The translations under genes and the position numbers were made by a program. Shown here piece after piece: positions 37,503-47,877 of a stretch of 64,000 bases of DNA. Positions within the stretch are counted from its first letter, which is position 1. Each line of letters opens with the position of its first letter. The stretch is taken from positions 84,810 through 148,809 of the forward strand of contig NZ_CP025980.1 of assembly GCF_002900365.1 (NCBI RefSeq), in the 5' to 3' direction. The notes under the pieces were generated by a model that saw nothing but the letters and a program-made list of their open reading frames with translations, searched no databases and was not told where the DNA came from. This DNA comes from Escherichia marmotae (GTDB lineage Bacteria; Pseudomonadota; Gammaproteobacteria; Enterobacterales; Enterobacteriaceae).

Positions 37503-38888
37503 TTAGTGGTAGTAACCCGGGCCGCGCAGGTTTTCATGCTCTGGTGAGACTGCTGCGTATTGTTCACTCTGACGGGATAATGGCAGCTCCTGGTTCTCCC
37601 GGTGGTGATGCAGCAGGTTATCGATGAAGCGTCTGTCCGGCGCGTTATAGTGCCAGGCGACACAACTGGCTTTTTCCAGCCGCTCTTTGCCATATTTTTT
37701 CTGCAGCGCGGTCAGGCCAAGGACTGCGCGGTAGACAAGCTCCGAATGGGCCTTTTCCTTCAGCATGGCCTCAACCACCCTGCCGGTGAACGGGCCTATG
37801 TTGCACCCCATCTCGATCAGACGTTCCGGTGTCCAAGTCCCATGCCCCCGGTGCTGCGCCACGCACTGCCCCTTGTGCCAGAGCTGGATCACCGCCTGAC
37901 CCGCCTTCAGCGACAGGCGCTGACCAACCAGTTCGTGCGGAACTGAGTACCAGTGACGGGCATATTCAACGTGGTAGTCAGGCCCCACCTTCACCGCTTT
38001 GTATTCGGTGTACTCATACGTTGTCAGAGGCAGCGGTGAGAGTGCCGGCGCATCCAGCGTGCGGAAGCGCTCTGCATGGGTTTGATTGCCGTATCCTTTC
38101 ATTGGTCGGTTGTTCATGTCTGTCAACAATTCCCAAAGGCGGTTATTCAGCGCCCTGAATGTGTGGAAGGTTTCGTTGCGGATGCGGGCAAGCTGCCACC
38201 ACTCGACGATAAGGACACCATTTTCCGCCTTCGGCTTGTCTTTCGGCTTATAGGGGCGGGCCGGGATGATGACAGTGCCGTAGTGCTCTGCCAGCGCCTG
38301 ATAACTGTCGTTGATAACCGGCTCATAGCGATCGGCCTTTTTCACCGCGCTTTTGAGATTGTCGGGGATAAGCAGCTTCGGCACATCGCCAGGAAGGTCA
38401 GACAGCGGCTGTTGGCGTTCAGCCAGGACATCATATCCTGGCCTTCGCAGGCCTCCACGTAGGTATAGTCCGACGCGCCCATCACGGCCACGAAGATGGT
38501 CACCCGGCGTATTTCCCCGGTATCCGGATTGACGACAGGGACTGTAGGGCCGCAGAAGTCGATAAAGAGCTTTTCGCCGGCGCGGTGCTCCTGGTGCATG
38601 GAGAGGCGTCACTCGTTCTGATGCAGATGAACCTTTGACCGGGAATATGCGTTTTTCAAGGGCATCATGGGACACCCCTGCGGGGAGGAGCCATGACAGC
38701 GAGGTGGTTTTGAAGCGGGCAAGAACATCAAAAACCGTCGATGCGCTGATTCTCAGCGTCAGTGCGATACAACGGTTGGTCAGCTTCTGGTCGAATTTGA
38801 GCTGAAGGATCTTAAAACAAGTTTCCATGGAACTCCTGGCTTTTCTCTTTTTAGACATAGATGTCTCCATTGGCTTAAAAAACAGCAA
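37503..38888 (-). pseudogene. istA: IstA transposase with internal frameshifts
   Basis: 461-residue open frame whose middle part (38400-38600) is out of phase: the correct IstA reading there, HRAGEKLFIDFCGPTVPVV, lies in another frame, and homology returns at LLIPDNLKSAVKKADRYEP. A piece between the N-terminal helix-turn-helix and the catalytic core also seems lost. C-terminal half from PARPYKPKDKPKAENGVLI is intact. Confidence 0.85.
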
Positions 38889-38947
38889 TGAAGACTGTGC
38901 TGGAAAGAGTTAATTCCCGGAGTGATCGACAGGATGCCAACATGTCC

Positions 38948-40363
38948 TTACCCATAAGTATTACGGGCAATTTCTATAGCGTTTATTGATAACATTAATC
39001 GCATCATCCCCGTCCATATCGCTTTCGGACCCGGGGGCGAATCGTTCTTTCTTGCCAGATAGCCTCCTAATCTTGCCAGCATCAGTACGGCTGTTTTTAT
39101 ATCAGGTATGACATCCGGTGGTGGTTTATTTTCTGTAAGTATCCAGAGACATTCCCATTCTTTACTTTCAAAAATTAAATCGCAGGGTCCCTCAGGTAAT
39201 GATTTATTTAACGAGCTAATATAAAATATTCTCCATTCAATTATAAGATATAAGGCGAGGCAATTCCTTGTCCGCTCAAAGGTTTCAAGTTGCAATTTTT
39301 CAACCTGACATCCACTTTTCAGAATCTTAAAGAATATTTCAATATTCCATCTTAATAAATACCACTGAATGAGTTGTGCTGGCTCTGTCAGTGCATCTGT
39401 CGGCACGCTGCTCATTAACCACTATGTCAATGGCTGAACATCTTTGGGTGGATTTATTTCCTGTGCAAGTAATACAGTTACTGTTACCGGAGAACACCGC
39501 AGGTTTCCTCTGCGTCCTGTTGGGGGATGCAGCGTTACCCGGGCCAGACGCAGTTCCTGCCGGATGAGGCGGGAAGGCCGTTCCCGGTCATCCGGCAGTG
39601 TGAATTCGATTATCTGTTGTGGGGGGAGTTTCATCATTTTTTCATTCTGAAGTTGATGCTCTCTTTTTCCTGTAATATCAAGAGTTGCCCTGTTCGTGTT
39701 TTTCATTCTTACGAGCCAGTCGGCCTTTATTCCATTTGTTTTTTCTGCATATTCAAAAAGGTCGTAAAAATCCCCTTCACGATCTGAAACGGATATAACA
39801 TGAGTATCGGGACAGATACCTGCCAGTTCTGTTGCTTTATTATACCCGTCAACCCAACGCCATGTTTCCTTTTCAGTAACATGTCTTTTATGAAGTAAAT
39901 CGTTACATATTTCTTTGCGGCTTTTATTCTCAGTTTTTAGTTCTGTTCTGAACCACTGGTAATCATCATAAACGCCGAGGCAAACGCCAGAGTCGCTAAT
40001 AACCAGTTGGGGATGAAGTAACAGTCGTCTTTCATCCTTATGTTTTTTAGGTCCAACACCCTGTTTATCTTTCTGGCCTGAATAGTTGAGTTCCGTCGTA
40101 TCCTGTAAGACAAAAACCCGTTTAAAGTGTTGAACTCTTTTGATGATCTGCTGCTTATGGGGTGCCATTATCTTATCTGCCGAAACTTTTTCACTGGAAA
40201 AACAACGATAAGCTGCCTTTGTCTCACTCCATGTGCGGCAGGATACCGGAATACTTTCCTTCGGTGAGCGGCTGAGCACACTGAGAACATGCTTCACGCG
40301 TCTTTCCAGCCTGACATCACCAACGTCCAGGGATTCCAGTTCCTGAATAACCCAGTTTTCCAT
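38948..40363 (-). pseudogene. IS4-family (IS50-like) transposase with an internal amber codon
   Basis: One frame read from ATG 40363 (MENWVIQELESLDVGDVRLE) to 38948, interrupted by a single TAG at 39424-39422 in VQPLT-stop-WLMSSVPTDA, where relatives have an acidic residue before WL. Tn5/IS50-like features: SRTWSETKAAYRCF type segment, LQDTTELNY, DREGDFYDLFEY and the YREK-like WNIEIFFKILKSGC. The upstream end is cut by the IS3-family element at 40405. Confidence 0.82.
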
Positions 40364-40467
40364 AGGCCCTCTGAAATGAAATAATGGATAATTTTTCAAC
40401 AGAGTGATCTTACCCACCAATAGTGGACACAGGACTAAGTGAGTAAACTCTCAACCAGAGGTGACTC

Positions 40468-40767
40468 ATGACAAAACCAGTATCAATCAGCAAGAAGCCC
40501 CGTAAACAACATACGCCTGAATTTCGTAACGAAGCCCTGAAACTCGCTGAACGCATCGGTGTGGCCGCCGCAGCCCGTGAACTCAGCCTGTATGAATCTC
40601 AGCTTTATGCCTGGCGCAGTAAACAGCAGCAACAAATGAGTTCGTCAGAGCGCGAAAGCGAACTGGCCGCTGAAAATGTCCGCCTTAAACGACAACTGGC
40701 GGAGCAGGCTGAGGAACTGGCCATCCTCCAAAAGGCCGCGACATACTTCGCGAAGCGCCTGAAATGA
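40468..40767 (+). CDS. IS3-family OrfA
   Basis: 99 residues: helix-turn-helix (HTPEFRNEALKLAERIG, ARELSLYESQLYAWR) and a C-terminal leucine zipper. Ends in ATGA overlapping orfB, next to an A-run suited to -1 frameshifting. Confidence 0.93.
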   Translation: MTKPVSISKKPRKQHTPEFRNEALKLAERIGVAAAARELSLYESQLYAWRSKQQQQMSSSERESELAAENVRLKRQLAEQAEELAILQKAATYFAKRLK

Positions 40768-41618
40768 AGTATGTCTTCATCGAAAATCATCGGGCAGAGT
40801 TCAGCATCAAAGCGATGTGTCGTGTACTTCGGGTTGCCCGCAGCGGCTGGTATGTCTGGCTCAGGCGTCGTCACCAGATGAGCCTGCGCCAACAGTTTCG
40901 GCTCACCTGCGATACCGCTGTTCATAAGGCATTCTTTGAGGCAAAGCAGCGATACGGTGCTCCCCGCCTTGCTGACGAACTGCCGGAGTTCAATATTAAA
41001 ACCATTGCCGCCAGCCTGCGTCGTCAGGGGCTGCGGGCGAAAGCCGGCCGGAAGTTCAGCCCGGTCAGCTACCGTGCACATGGCCTGCCCGTATTGGAGA
41101 ATCTGCTGGAGCAGGACTTCAGCGCCAGCGGCCCGAACCAGAAGTGGGCGGGTGACATCACGTACTTGCGTACCGATGAGGGCTGGTTGTATCTCGCAGT
41201 AGTCATCGACCTGTGGTCACGCGCCGTTATTGGCTGGTCGATGTCACCGCGAATGACAGCACAACTGGCCTGTGATGCACTGCAAATGGCGTTGTGGCGG
41301 AGAAGACGCCCGGAAAGCGTCATTGTTCATACGGACCGTGGTGGTCAATACTGTTCAGGGGATTATCAGGTGCTGCTGAAGCGACACAACCTGCGTGGCA
41401 GTATGAGTGCGAAAGGCAACTGTTATGACAATGCCTGTGTGGAAAGCTTCTTTCATTCGCTGAAGGTGGAATGTATCCACGGGGAACGCTTTAGCAGCCG
41501 GGAAATAATGCGGGCAACGGTGTTTAATTATATCGAGTGTGATTACAATCGCTGGCGTCGTCACAGTGCCTGTGGCGGTCTCAGCCCGGAACAATTTGAA
41601 AACCATAATCTCGCTTAG
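40764..41618 (+). CDS. IS3-family OrfB transposase
   Basis: 284 residues. HTH_21 region and a complete integrase-type DDE core: GDITYLRTDEGWLYLAVVID, VIVHTDRGGQYCSGDY and SMSAKGNCYDNACVESFFHS. Intact; differs from copy B at one visible residue (QVLLKRH versus QALLKRH). Confidence 0.94.
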   Translation: MKYVFIENHRAEFSIKAMCRVLRVARSGWYVWLRRRHQMSLRQQFRLTCDTAVHKAFFEAKQRYGAPRLADELPEFNIKTIAASLRRQGLRAKAGRKFSPVSYRAHGLPVLENLLEQDFSASGPNQKWAGDITYLRTDEGWLYLAVVIDLWSRAVIGWSMSPRMTAQLACDALQMALWRRRRPESVIVHTDRGGQYCSGDYQVLLKRHNLRGSMSAKGNCYDNACVESFFHSLKVECIHGERFSSREIMRATVFNYIECDYNRWRRHSACGGLSPEQFENHNLA

Positions 41619-41719
41619 GGCCGTGTCCACATTACGTGGGTAGGATCATATATCATCCCTCGGAAAGTGCGTCGGCCTTACATGTCAGAGGATTTTCCTC
41701 ACTGTGCTCACAAAATTTC

Positions 41720-42421
41720 ATGGCTAATGTATTACTGAATAGCGATGACCACTCAGTACCAATCCATAAGAAAAAACCTTCAGTAATAATGGAGGCAATC
41801 GATAATAATTTAGCACAGATGACAAACGATTGGGGCGTTTCGTTCGAGGAAGTTGAGGCGATCATTGGCAGAAAGAAGGGGATAGTAGAACCTTCTTGCG
41901 GAGTTATTGCAAATACAATTATGAAGTTGTTCCTGGGCCAGGATGACTTCAGCTACTCTTTTGAAAAGCAACAGTCACTATCACTTAGTGAGCTTCTGGA
42001 GTGTCTATGCTCTTTACCGGAGCAACAGAATTTTATTTTACGAGTTAATGATGGAGGACTTGGTCATGCATATGTTATCGATATCCCTGCAGGAGCTAAT
42101 ATAGGCCGCTCTGCTTTTCTGTACCAGTCTGACTTAGGAGAAGGCGTCACCAGAAAGCTGCGATTTGAGGACTGGATGGTACAAAAAGCATTGAATCCGA
42201 TTCCGTTGGATGATATTTACAGATATTTCACTTGTATGGCACAAAATAAGGTAGATCTTGTGCAGATTGCAAAGTTATTTGATATTGACGGAAATGCTCA
42301 CATGCTGCGACCAGAACATATCCTGCACACCAAATGTAGTGATTTTAATTTCCAGATTTTTGAATATGATGCAAGAATCCCGGGAAAAAACATCAGCATC
42401 ATCAAAATATTATGTAATTAA
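41720..42421 (+). CDS. Unrecognised candidate effector, papain-like triad
   Basis: 233 residues if it starts at ATG 41720; the frame stays open upstream to the IS end, so the true N-terminus may have been cut off by the IS3-family insertion and no good ribosome site is seen. I do not recognise the family. Visible features: a Cys at the start of a predicted helix in EPSCGVIANTIMKLFLGQ, a His opening a hydrophobic strand in GGLGHAYVIDIPAG, and acidic or Gln residues shortly after in FLYQSDLGEG. That spacing fits a Cys-His-Asp/Gln papain-like protease, deamidase or acyltransferase. No signal peptide or membrane segment. AT-rich like the effector genes and isolated among IS elements. It could be a type III effector; that is inference from composition, size and place. 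Confidence 0.5.
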   Translation: MANVLLNSDDHSVPIHKKKPSVIMEAIDNNLAQMTNDWGVSFEEVEAIIGRKKGIVEPSCGVIANTIMKLFLGQDDFSYSFEKQQSLSLSELLECLCSLPEQQNFILRVNDGGLGHAYVIDIPAGANIGRSAFLYQSDLGEGVTRKLRFEDWMVQKALNPIPLDDIYRYFTCMAQNKVDLVQIAKLFDIDGNAHMLRPEHILHTKCSDFNFQIFEYDARIPGKNISIIKILCN

Positions 42422-43044
42422 TAGGGTCTGCTTACCATGGCGGTAACTCTACGCCGTCAGTAGTTTCCTTCAAAGGCCGAAAGTGATCAAAATTGTGTGT
42501 CACGGTAAAAGCTCTACAGCGATATCATATTATTCGGTTACAGTAGGGATACCAGTTCCCCCTACCGCAACCCATTATTCAACCGCCCTTCAACATAAAT
42601 GGCTAATTGTGACAATGTCAAATTGTTGCTTAGGGCTTCTATTGTCCATTTTCCCTCACATTCACATGTCGCAGATAAAGTAGCTTTGACGGGCTGTTGT
42701 CATTCGGGAAGGAGCCTTTTGTGTTGGGCCACTTGCTGGTCTCATTCTGTTTCTCCACACCAGGTAAGCTGTGTTTTTCATTTACCAGTGATCTGCTAAT
42801 AATTTCCCTGTTCAATGTTGCCCAATATTTCTATGTGGTTTCGCCAAACTTCAGTAATAATTTCATGCAAAGCATTAATCGGTGTCGAACAGTATTGGCT
42901 GTATGCAAAATGGCACCTGAATCGATCATGATTTGGCATGCATCTCCGAGCGTGGTTTGGCATCACAATCGATCACGATTTGGCTCGCATCCGATCACTG
43001 ATTGGCATCCATGTCCTTACCCATAAGTCCCGGTGATGGTACTC
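42422..43044. other. Non-coding stretch with IS21-type end repeats
   Basis: 42422-42880 has no supportable gene. 42890-43015 contains four variants of a CGATCA..GATTTGGCAT unit like the terminal repeats of IS21 elements. It is followed by ATGTCCTTACCCATAAGT, which also occurs at 38942 beside the defective IS21, marking a shared breakpoint. Confidence 0.5.
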
Positions 43045-43074
43045 TGATCCTACCCACGTAATGTGGACACGGCC

Positions 43075-43913
43075 CTAAGCGAGATTATGGTTTTCAAATT
43101 GTTCCGGGCTGAGACCGCCACAGGCACTGTGACGACGCCAGCGATTGTAATCACACTCGATATAATTAAACACCGTTGCCCGCATTATTTCCCGGCTGCT
43201 AAAGCGTTCCCCGTGGATACATTCCACCTTCAGCGAATGAAAGAAGCTTTCCACACAGGCATTGTCATAACAGTTGCCTTTCGCACTCATACTGCCACGC
43301 AGGTTGTGTCGCTTCAGCAGCGCCTGATAATCCCCTGAACAGTATTGACCACCACGGTCCGTATGAACAATGACGCTTTCCGGGCGTCTTCTCCGCCACA
43401 ACGCCATTTGCAGTGCATCACAGGCCAGTTGTGCTGTCATTCGCGGTGACATCGACCAGCCAATAACGGCGCGTGACCACAGGTCGATGACTACTGCGAG
43501 ATACAACCAGCCCTCATCGGTACGCAAGTACGTGATGTCACCCGCCCACTTCTGGTTCGGGCCGCTGGCGCTGAAGTCCTGCTCCAGCAGATTCTCCAAT
43601 ACGGGCAGGCCATGTGCACGGTAGCTGACCGGGCTGAACTTCCGGCCGGCTTTCGCCCGCAGCCCCTGACGACGCAGGCTGGCGGCAATGGTTTTAATAT
43701 TGAACTCCGGCAGTTCGTCAGCAAGGCGGGGAGCACCGTATCGCTGCTTTGCCTCAAAGAATGCCTTATGAACAGCGGTATCGCAGGTGAGCCGAAACTG
43801 TTGGCGCAGGCTCATCTGGTGACGACGCCTGAGCCAGACATACCAGCCGCTGCGGGCAACCCGAAGTACACGACACATCGCTTTGATGCTGAACTCTGCC
43901 CGATGATTTTCGA
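43075..43913 (-). pseudogene. OrfB of IS3-family copy B, disrupted
   Basis: Identical to copy A orfB from FENHRAEFSIKAM to the stop apart from single changes, but the first codons are separated by the IS256 insertion; the run-on start (MNISKSGNYTNLCTG) is IS256 sequence. Confidence 0.9.
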
Positions 43914-45226
43914 AGCCTGTACATAGATTTGTGTAATTGCCTGATTTTGATATGTTCAATCCAGCATCAAATGAAGGTTAATTTATGGACGAAAAACAGT
44001 TACAGGCTCTGGCTAACGAACTGGCCAAAAACCTCAAAACCCCTGAAGACCTCAGTCAGTTTGATCGGCTGCTGAAAAAGCTCAGCGTTGAAGCCGCTCT
44101 CAATGCAGAGATGACACACCATCCTGGGTATGAGAAAAATCAGTCCAGACCAGGAGCTAACTCCCGCAACGGTTTTTCCACAAAGACCGTTATCACAGGC
44201 GACGGTCCACTGGAACTGCGTACTCCGCGCGATCGTGACGGTACCTTCGAACCACAACTGGTAAAGAAAAATCAGACCCGTATTACCGGGATGGATAACC
44301 AGATCCTCTCGTTGTATGCCAAAGGGATGACCACCCGTGAGATAGCTGCTGCGTTCAAAGAACTGTATGACGCAGATGTTTCACCGGCACTGATATCAAA
44401 GGTTACCGATGCCGTGATGGAGCAGGTTGTAGAATGGCAAAACCGACCACTGGATGCTGTTTACCCCATTGTTTATCTTGACTGTATCGTCCTGAAAGTT
44501 CGGCAGGACAGTCGCGTCATCAACAAATCGGTGTTCCTGGCACTGGGCATCAATATCGAAGGTCAGAAAGAACTGCTGGGTATGTGGCTGGCCGAAAATG
44601 AAGGGGCGAAGTTCTGGCTCAATGTGCTGACTGAACTGAAAAACCGCGGTCTGAACGATATCCTCATCGCCTGTGTGGATGGCCTGAAAGGCTTCCCGGA
44701 TGCCATCAACACAGTATATCCGAAGGCCCGCATCCAGTTATGCATCGTGCATATGGTGCGCAACAGCCTGCGCTTCGTGTCATGGAAGGACTACAAAGCC
44801 GTCACTCGCGACCTGAAAGCGATTTATCAGGCTCCCACGGAAGAGGCAGGCCAGCAGGCACTGGAAGCGTTCGCTGCGGCCTGGGACTGTCGCTATCCTC
44901 AGATAAGCCGAAGCTGGCAGGCTAACTGGCCGAATCTTGCCACGTTCTTCGCTTATCCAACGGACATCCGCAAAGTGATCTATACGACGAATGCCATCGA
45001 GTCGCTAAACAGCGTGATCCGCCATGCGCTCAAAAAGCGTAAAGTGTTCCCGACAGACGACTCGGTGAAAAAAGTGGTGTGGCTGGCAATCCAGTCTGCG
45101 TCCCAGAAATGGACGATGCCGTTGAAGGACTGGCGAATGGCAATGAGCCGCTTTATTATCGAGTTCGGTGACCGCCTGGACGGTCACTTCTGAGAAAAGG
45201 CATTTACACAGAATCTTAAACAGGCT
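43914..45226 (+). mobile_element. IS256-family element (IS1414-like)
   Basis: 1313 bp with terminal repeats beginning AGCCTGT; 9-bp target duplication GATTTTCGA at 43905-43913 and 45228-45236, allowing one base of uncertainty. Removing the element and one duplicate restores the IS3-family orfB start. Confidence 0.9.
43985..45193 (+). CDS. IS256-family transposase
   Basis: 402 residues, mutator-type: KNQTRITGMDNQILSLYAKG, VYPIVYLDCIVLKVRQD, IACVDGLKGFPDAI and YTTNAIESLNSVIRHALKKR with the DDE residues. Full length. Confidence 0.94.
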   Translation: MDEKQLQALANELAKNLKTPEDLSQFDRLLKKLSVEAALNAEMTHHPGYEKNQSRPGANSRNGFSTKTVITGDGPLELRTPRDRDGTFEPQLVKKNQTRITGMDNQILSLYAKGMTTREIAAAFKELYDADVSPALISKVTDAVMEQVVEWQNRPLDAVYPIVYLDCIVLKVRQDSRVINKSVFLALGINIEGQKELLGMWLAENEGAKFWLNVLTELKNRGLNDILIACVDGLKGFPDAINTVYPKARIQLCIVHMVRNSLRFVSWKDYKAVTRDLKAIYQAPTEEAGQQALEAFAAAWDCRYPQISRSWQANWPNLATFFAYPTDIRKVIYTTNAIESLNSVIRHALKKRKVFPTDDSVKKVVWLAIQSASQKWTMPLKDWRMAMSRFIIEFGDRLDGHF

Positions 45227-45248
45227 CGATTTTCGATGAAGACATACT

Positions 45249-45548
45249 TCATTTCAGGCGCTTCGCGAAGTATGTCGCGGCCTTTTGGAGGATGGCCAGT
45301 TCCTCAGCCTGCTCCGCCAGTTGTCGTTTAAGGCGGACATTTTCAGCGGCCAGTTCGCTTTCGCGCTCTGACGAACTCATTTGTTGCTGCTGTTTACTGC
45401 GCCAGGCATAAAGCTGAGATTCATACAGGCTGAGTTCACGGGCTGCGGCGGCCACACCGATGCGTTCAGCGAGTTTCAGGGCTTCGTTACGAAATTCAGG
45501 CGTATGTTGTTTACGGGGCTTCTTGCTGATTGATACTGGTTTTGTCAT
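45249..45548 (-). CDS. OrfA of IS3-family copy B
   Basis: 99 residues, identical to copy A OrfA. Now separated from its orfB by the IS256 insertion. Confidence 0.92.
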   Translation of the reverse strand: MTKPVSISKKPRKQHTPEFRNEALKLAERIGVAAAARELSLYESQLYAWRSKQQQQMSSSERESELAAENVRLKRQLAEQAEELAILQKAATYFAKRLK

Positions 45549-45707
45549 GAGTCACCTCTGGTTGAGAGTTTACTCACTTAGTCCTGTGTCCACTATTGGT
45601 GGGTAAGATCATGCCTTTACGGACAATTTTCCACGGTACCAGTCGTACGTCCTGAAAGCACCGTTATATCCGAAGCCCCCGTGGTAAAAAAACGTCCCCG
45701 GCGGCCC

Positions 45708-47133
45708 TAATGCCGATCAGTTAAGGATCAGTTGACCGATCCAGTGGCTGTGTAAGAATCCGGAAACGCTCACTCGTTTCCGGATTTTTTTATGCTCATT
45801 GGACAGGCCCTTGATTTGGTATCCCGTTACGATTCTCTGCGTAACCCACTGACTTCTCTGGGGGATTACCTCGACCCCGAACTCATCTCTCGTTGCCTTG
45901 CCGAATCAGGTACTGTAACGCTACGCAAGCGCCGTCTTCCCCTCGAAATGATGGTCTGGTGTATTGTTGGCATGGCGCTTGAGCGTAAAGAACCTCTTCA
46001 CCAGATTGTGAATCGCCTGGACATCATGCTGCCGGGCAATCGCCCCTTCGTTGCCCCCAGTGCCGTTATTCAGGCCCGCCAGCGTCTGGGAAGTGAGGCT
46101 GTCCGCCGCGTGTTCACGAAAACAGCGCAGCTCTGGCATAACACCACGCCGCATCCGCACTGGTGCGGCCTGACCCTGCTGGCCATCGATGGTGTGTTCT
46201 GGCGCACACCGGATACACCAGAGAACGATGCAGCCTTCCCCCGCCAGACACATGCCGGGAACCCGGCGCTCTACCCGCAGGTCAAAATGGTCTGCCAGAT
46301 GGAACTGACCAGCCATCTGCTGACGGCTGCAGCCTTCGGCACGATGAAGAACAGCGAAAATGAGCTTGCTGAGCAACTTATAGAACAAACCGGCGATAAC
46401 ACCCTGACGTTAATGGATAAAGGTTATTACTCACTGGGACTGTTAAATGCCTGGAGCCAGGCGGGAGAACACCGCCACTGGATGATCCCTCTCAGAAAGG
46501 GAGCGCAATATGAAGAGATCAGAAAACTGGGTAAAGGCGATCATCTGGTGAAGCTGAAAACCAGCCCGCAGGCACGAAAAAAGTGGCCGGGGCTGGGAAA
46601 TGAGGTGACAGCCCGCCTGCTGACCGTGACGCGCAAAGGAAAAGTCTGCCATCTGCTGACGTCGATGACGGACGCCATGCGCTTCCCCGGAGGAGAAATG
46701 GCGGATCTGTACAGTCATCGCTGGGAAATCGAACTGGGATACAGGGAGATAAAACAGACGATGCAACTGAGCAGGCTGACGCTGAGAAGTAAAAAGCCGG
46801 AGCTTGTGGAGCAAGAGCTGTGGGGTGTCTTACTGGCTTATAATCTGGTGAGATATCAGATGATTAAAATGGCAGAACATCTGAAAGGTTACTGGCCGAA
46901 TCAACTGAGTTTCTCAGAATCATGCGGAATGGTAATGAGAATGCTGATGACATTGCAGGGCGCTTCACCGGGACGTATACCGGAGCTGATGCGCGATCTT
47001 GCAAGTATGGGACAACTTGTGAAATTACCGACAAGAAGGGAAAGAGCCTTCCCGAGAGTGGTAAAGGAGAGGCCCTGGAAATACCCCACAGCCCCGAAAA
47101 AGAGCCAGTCAGTTGCTTAACTGACTGGCATTA
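45708..47133 (+). mobile_element. IS4
   Basis: Exactly 1426 bp, the length of IS4, from TAATGCCGATCAGTTAAG to CTTAACTGACTGGCATTA, with a 12-bp target duplication CCCCGGCGGCCC at 45696-45707 and 47134-47145. Intact. Confidence 0.97.
45792..47120 (+). CDS. insG: IS4 transposase
   Basis: 442 residues, nearly the E. coli InsG sequence. Contains LLAIDGVFWRTPDTPEND, TLMDKGYYSLGLLNAWS and the YREK signature HRWEIELGYREIKQTMQ. Start MLIGQALDL. Confidence 0.96.
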   Translation: MLIGQALDLVSRYDSLRNPLTSLGDYLDPELISRCLAESGTVTLRKRRLPLEMMVWCIVGMALERKEPLHQIVNRLDIMLPGNRPFVAPSAVIQARQRLGSEAVRRVFTKTAQLWHNTTPHPHWCGLTLLAIDGVFWRTPDTPENDAAFPRQTHAGNPALYPQVKMVCQMELTSHLLTAAAFGTMKNSENELAEQLIEQTGDNTLTLMDKGYYSLGLLNAWSQAGEHRHWMIPLRKGAQYEEIRKLGKGDHLVKLKTSPQARKKWPGLGNEVTARLLTVTRKGKVCHLLTSMTDAMRFPGGEMADLYSHRWEIELGYREIKQTMQLSRLTLRSKKPELVEQELWGVLLAYNLVRYQMIKMAEHLKGYWPNQLSFSESCGMVMRMLMTLQGASPGRIPELMRDLASMGQLVKLPTRRERAFPRVVKERPWKYPTAPKKSQSVA

Positions 47134-47511
47134 CCCCGGCGGCCCAACTTCCCTTATGAGTTTAAAATCGCCTTAGTGGAGCAGTCACTGCAGCCCGGAG
47201 CCTGTGTGGCGCAGATCGCCCGGGAAAACGGAATCAACGATAACCTGCTCTTCAACTGGCGCCATCAATACCGGAAAGGTGGCCTGCTGCCTTCCGGAAA
47301 AAATATGCCGGCACTGCTTCCCGTGACGTTAACGCCGGAGCCGGATAATAAAATCCCGGCTCCGGCACAGGAACCAGAGCAGATAAATACACCGTCCGAC
47401 AGTCTGTGTTGTGAGCTGGTTCTGCCGGCCGGAACTCTCAGGCTTAAAGGTAAACTGACGCCGGCGTTATTACAGACACTTATCCGCGAAATAAAAGGGA
47501 GCAGCCACTGA
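47134..47511 (+). pseudogene. tnpA: IS66 copy 3 tnpA, 3' part
   Basis: Continuation of tnpA after IS4 (FKIALVEQSLQPGACVAQIA onwards). The first third of the gene is lost and the rest is split by IS4. The 22 bases deleted in copy 1 are present here (45674-45695). Confidence 0.9.
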
Positions 47512-47858
47512 TGATATCTCTCCCTGCCGGTTCGCGTATCTGGCTGGTTGCAGGTATCACCGATATGCGAAATGGCTTTAACGGCCTGGCATCAAAAGTT
47601 CAGAACGTCCTGAAGGATGACCCGTTCTCCGGACACCTGTTCATCTTCCGCGGACGCCGGGGTGACCAGATAAAAGTGTTGTGGGCTGACAGTGACGGAC
47701 TGTGCCTCTTCACCAAACGCCTGGAGCGGGGCCGCTTCGTCTGGCCAGTCACCCGTGACGGCAAGGTGCACCTTACTCCGGCTCAGTTATCCATGCTTCC
47801 TGAAGGTATCAACTGGAAGCACCCGAAACGAACGGAACGCGCTGGAATCCGCATATAA
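47511..47858 (+). CDS. tnpB: IS66 TnpB, copy 3
   Basis: 115 residues identical to the other copies at protein level, with several silent base changes near 47550-47580. Confidence 0.92.
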   Translation: MISLPAGSRIWLVAGITDMRNGFNGLASKVQNVLKDDPFSGHLFIFRGRRGDQIKVLWADSDGLCLFTKRLERGRFVWPVTRDGKVHLTPAQLSMLPEGINWKHPKRTERAGIRI

Positions 47859-47877
47859 CCCGTTGTAAAGTGAGGAT

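Larger units (their letters stand above)
36671..38940 (-). mobile_element. Defective IS21-family element
   Basis: Contains istA and istB relatives on the minus strand, both damaged. Near its left end 36740-36790 shows the reiterated GATCA..GATTGGCATC / GATTCGCAT pattern of IS21-family multiple terminal repeats; similar repeats without genes recur at 42890-43015. Exact ends are uncertain. Confidence 0.8.
40405..41648 (+). mobile_element. IS3-family element (IS600/ISEhe3-like), copy A
   Basis: 1244 bp with terminal repeats TGATCTTACCCACCAATAG / TGATCCTACCCACGTAAT. Left and right flanks (GAG, TAT) do not show a target duplication. Inverted relative to copy B at 43045-45611; together they bracket the candidate effector gene. 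Confidence 0.93.
43045..45611 (-). mobile_element. IS3-family element copy B, split by IS256
   Basis: Same element as copy A in inverted orientation, ends TGATCCTACCCACGTAAT at 43045 and TGGGTAAGATCA at 45611. An IS256-family element is inserted at the start of orfB. Its right end cuts into IS66 copy 3. Confidence 0.92.

Noticed and set aside
42697..43026. A 109-residue plus-strand frame after the candidate effector
   Set aside because: No ribosome site or recognisable motif, and its end lies in IS21 terminal repeats.
40405..45611. A composite transposon formed by the inverted IS3-family copies around the candidate effector
   Set aside because: The outer flanks (GAG and TGC) do not form a target duplication. 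GAG at the left of copy A does match CTC beside copy B, hinting at an inversion, but three bases are too few to rely on.
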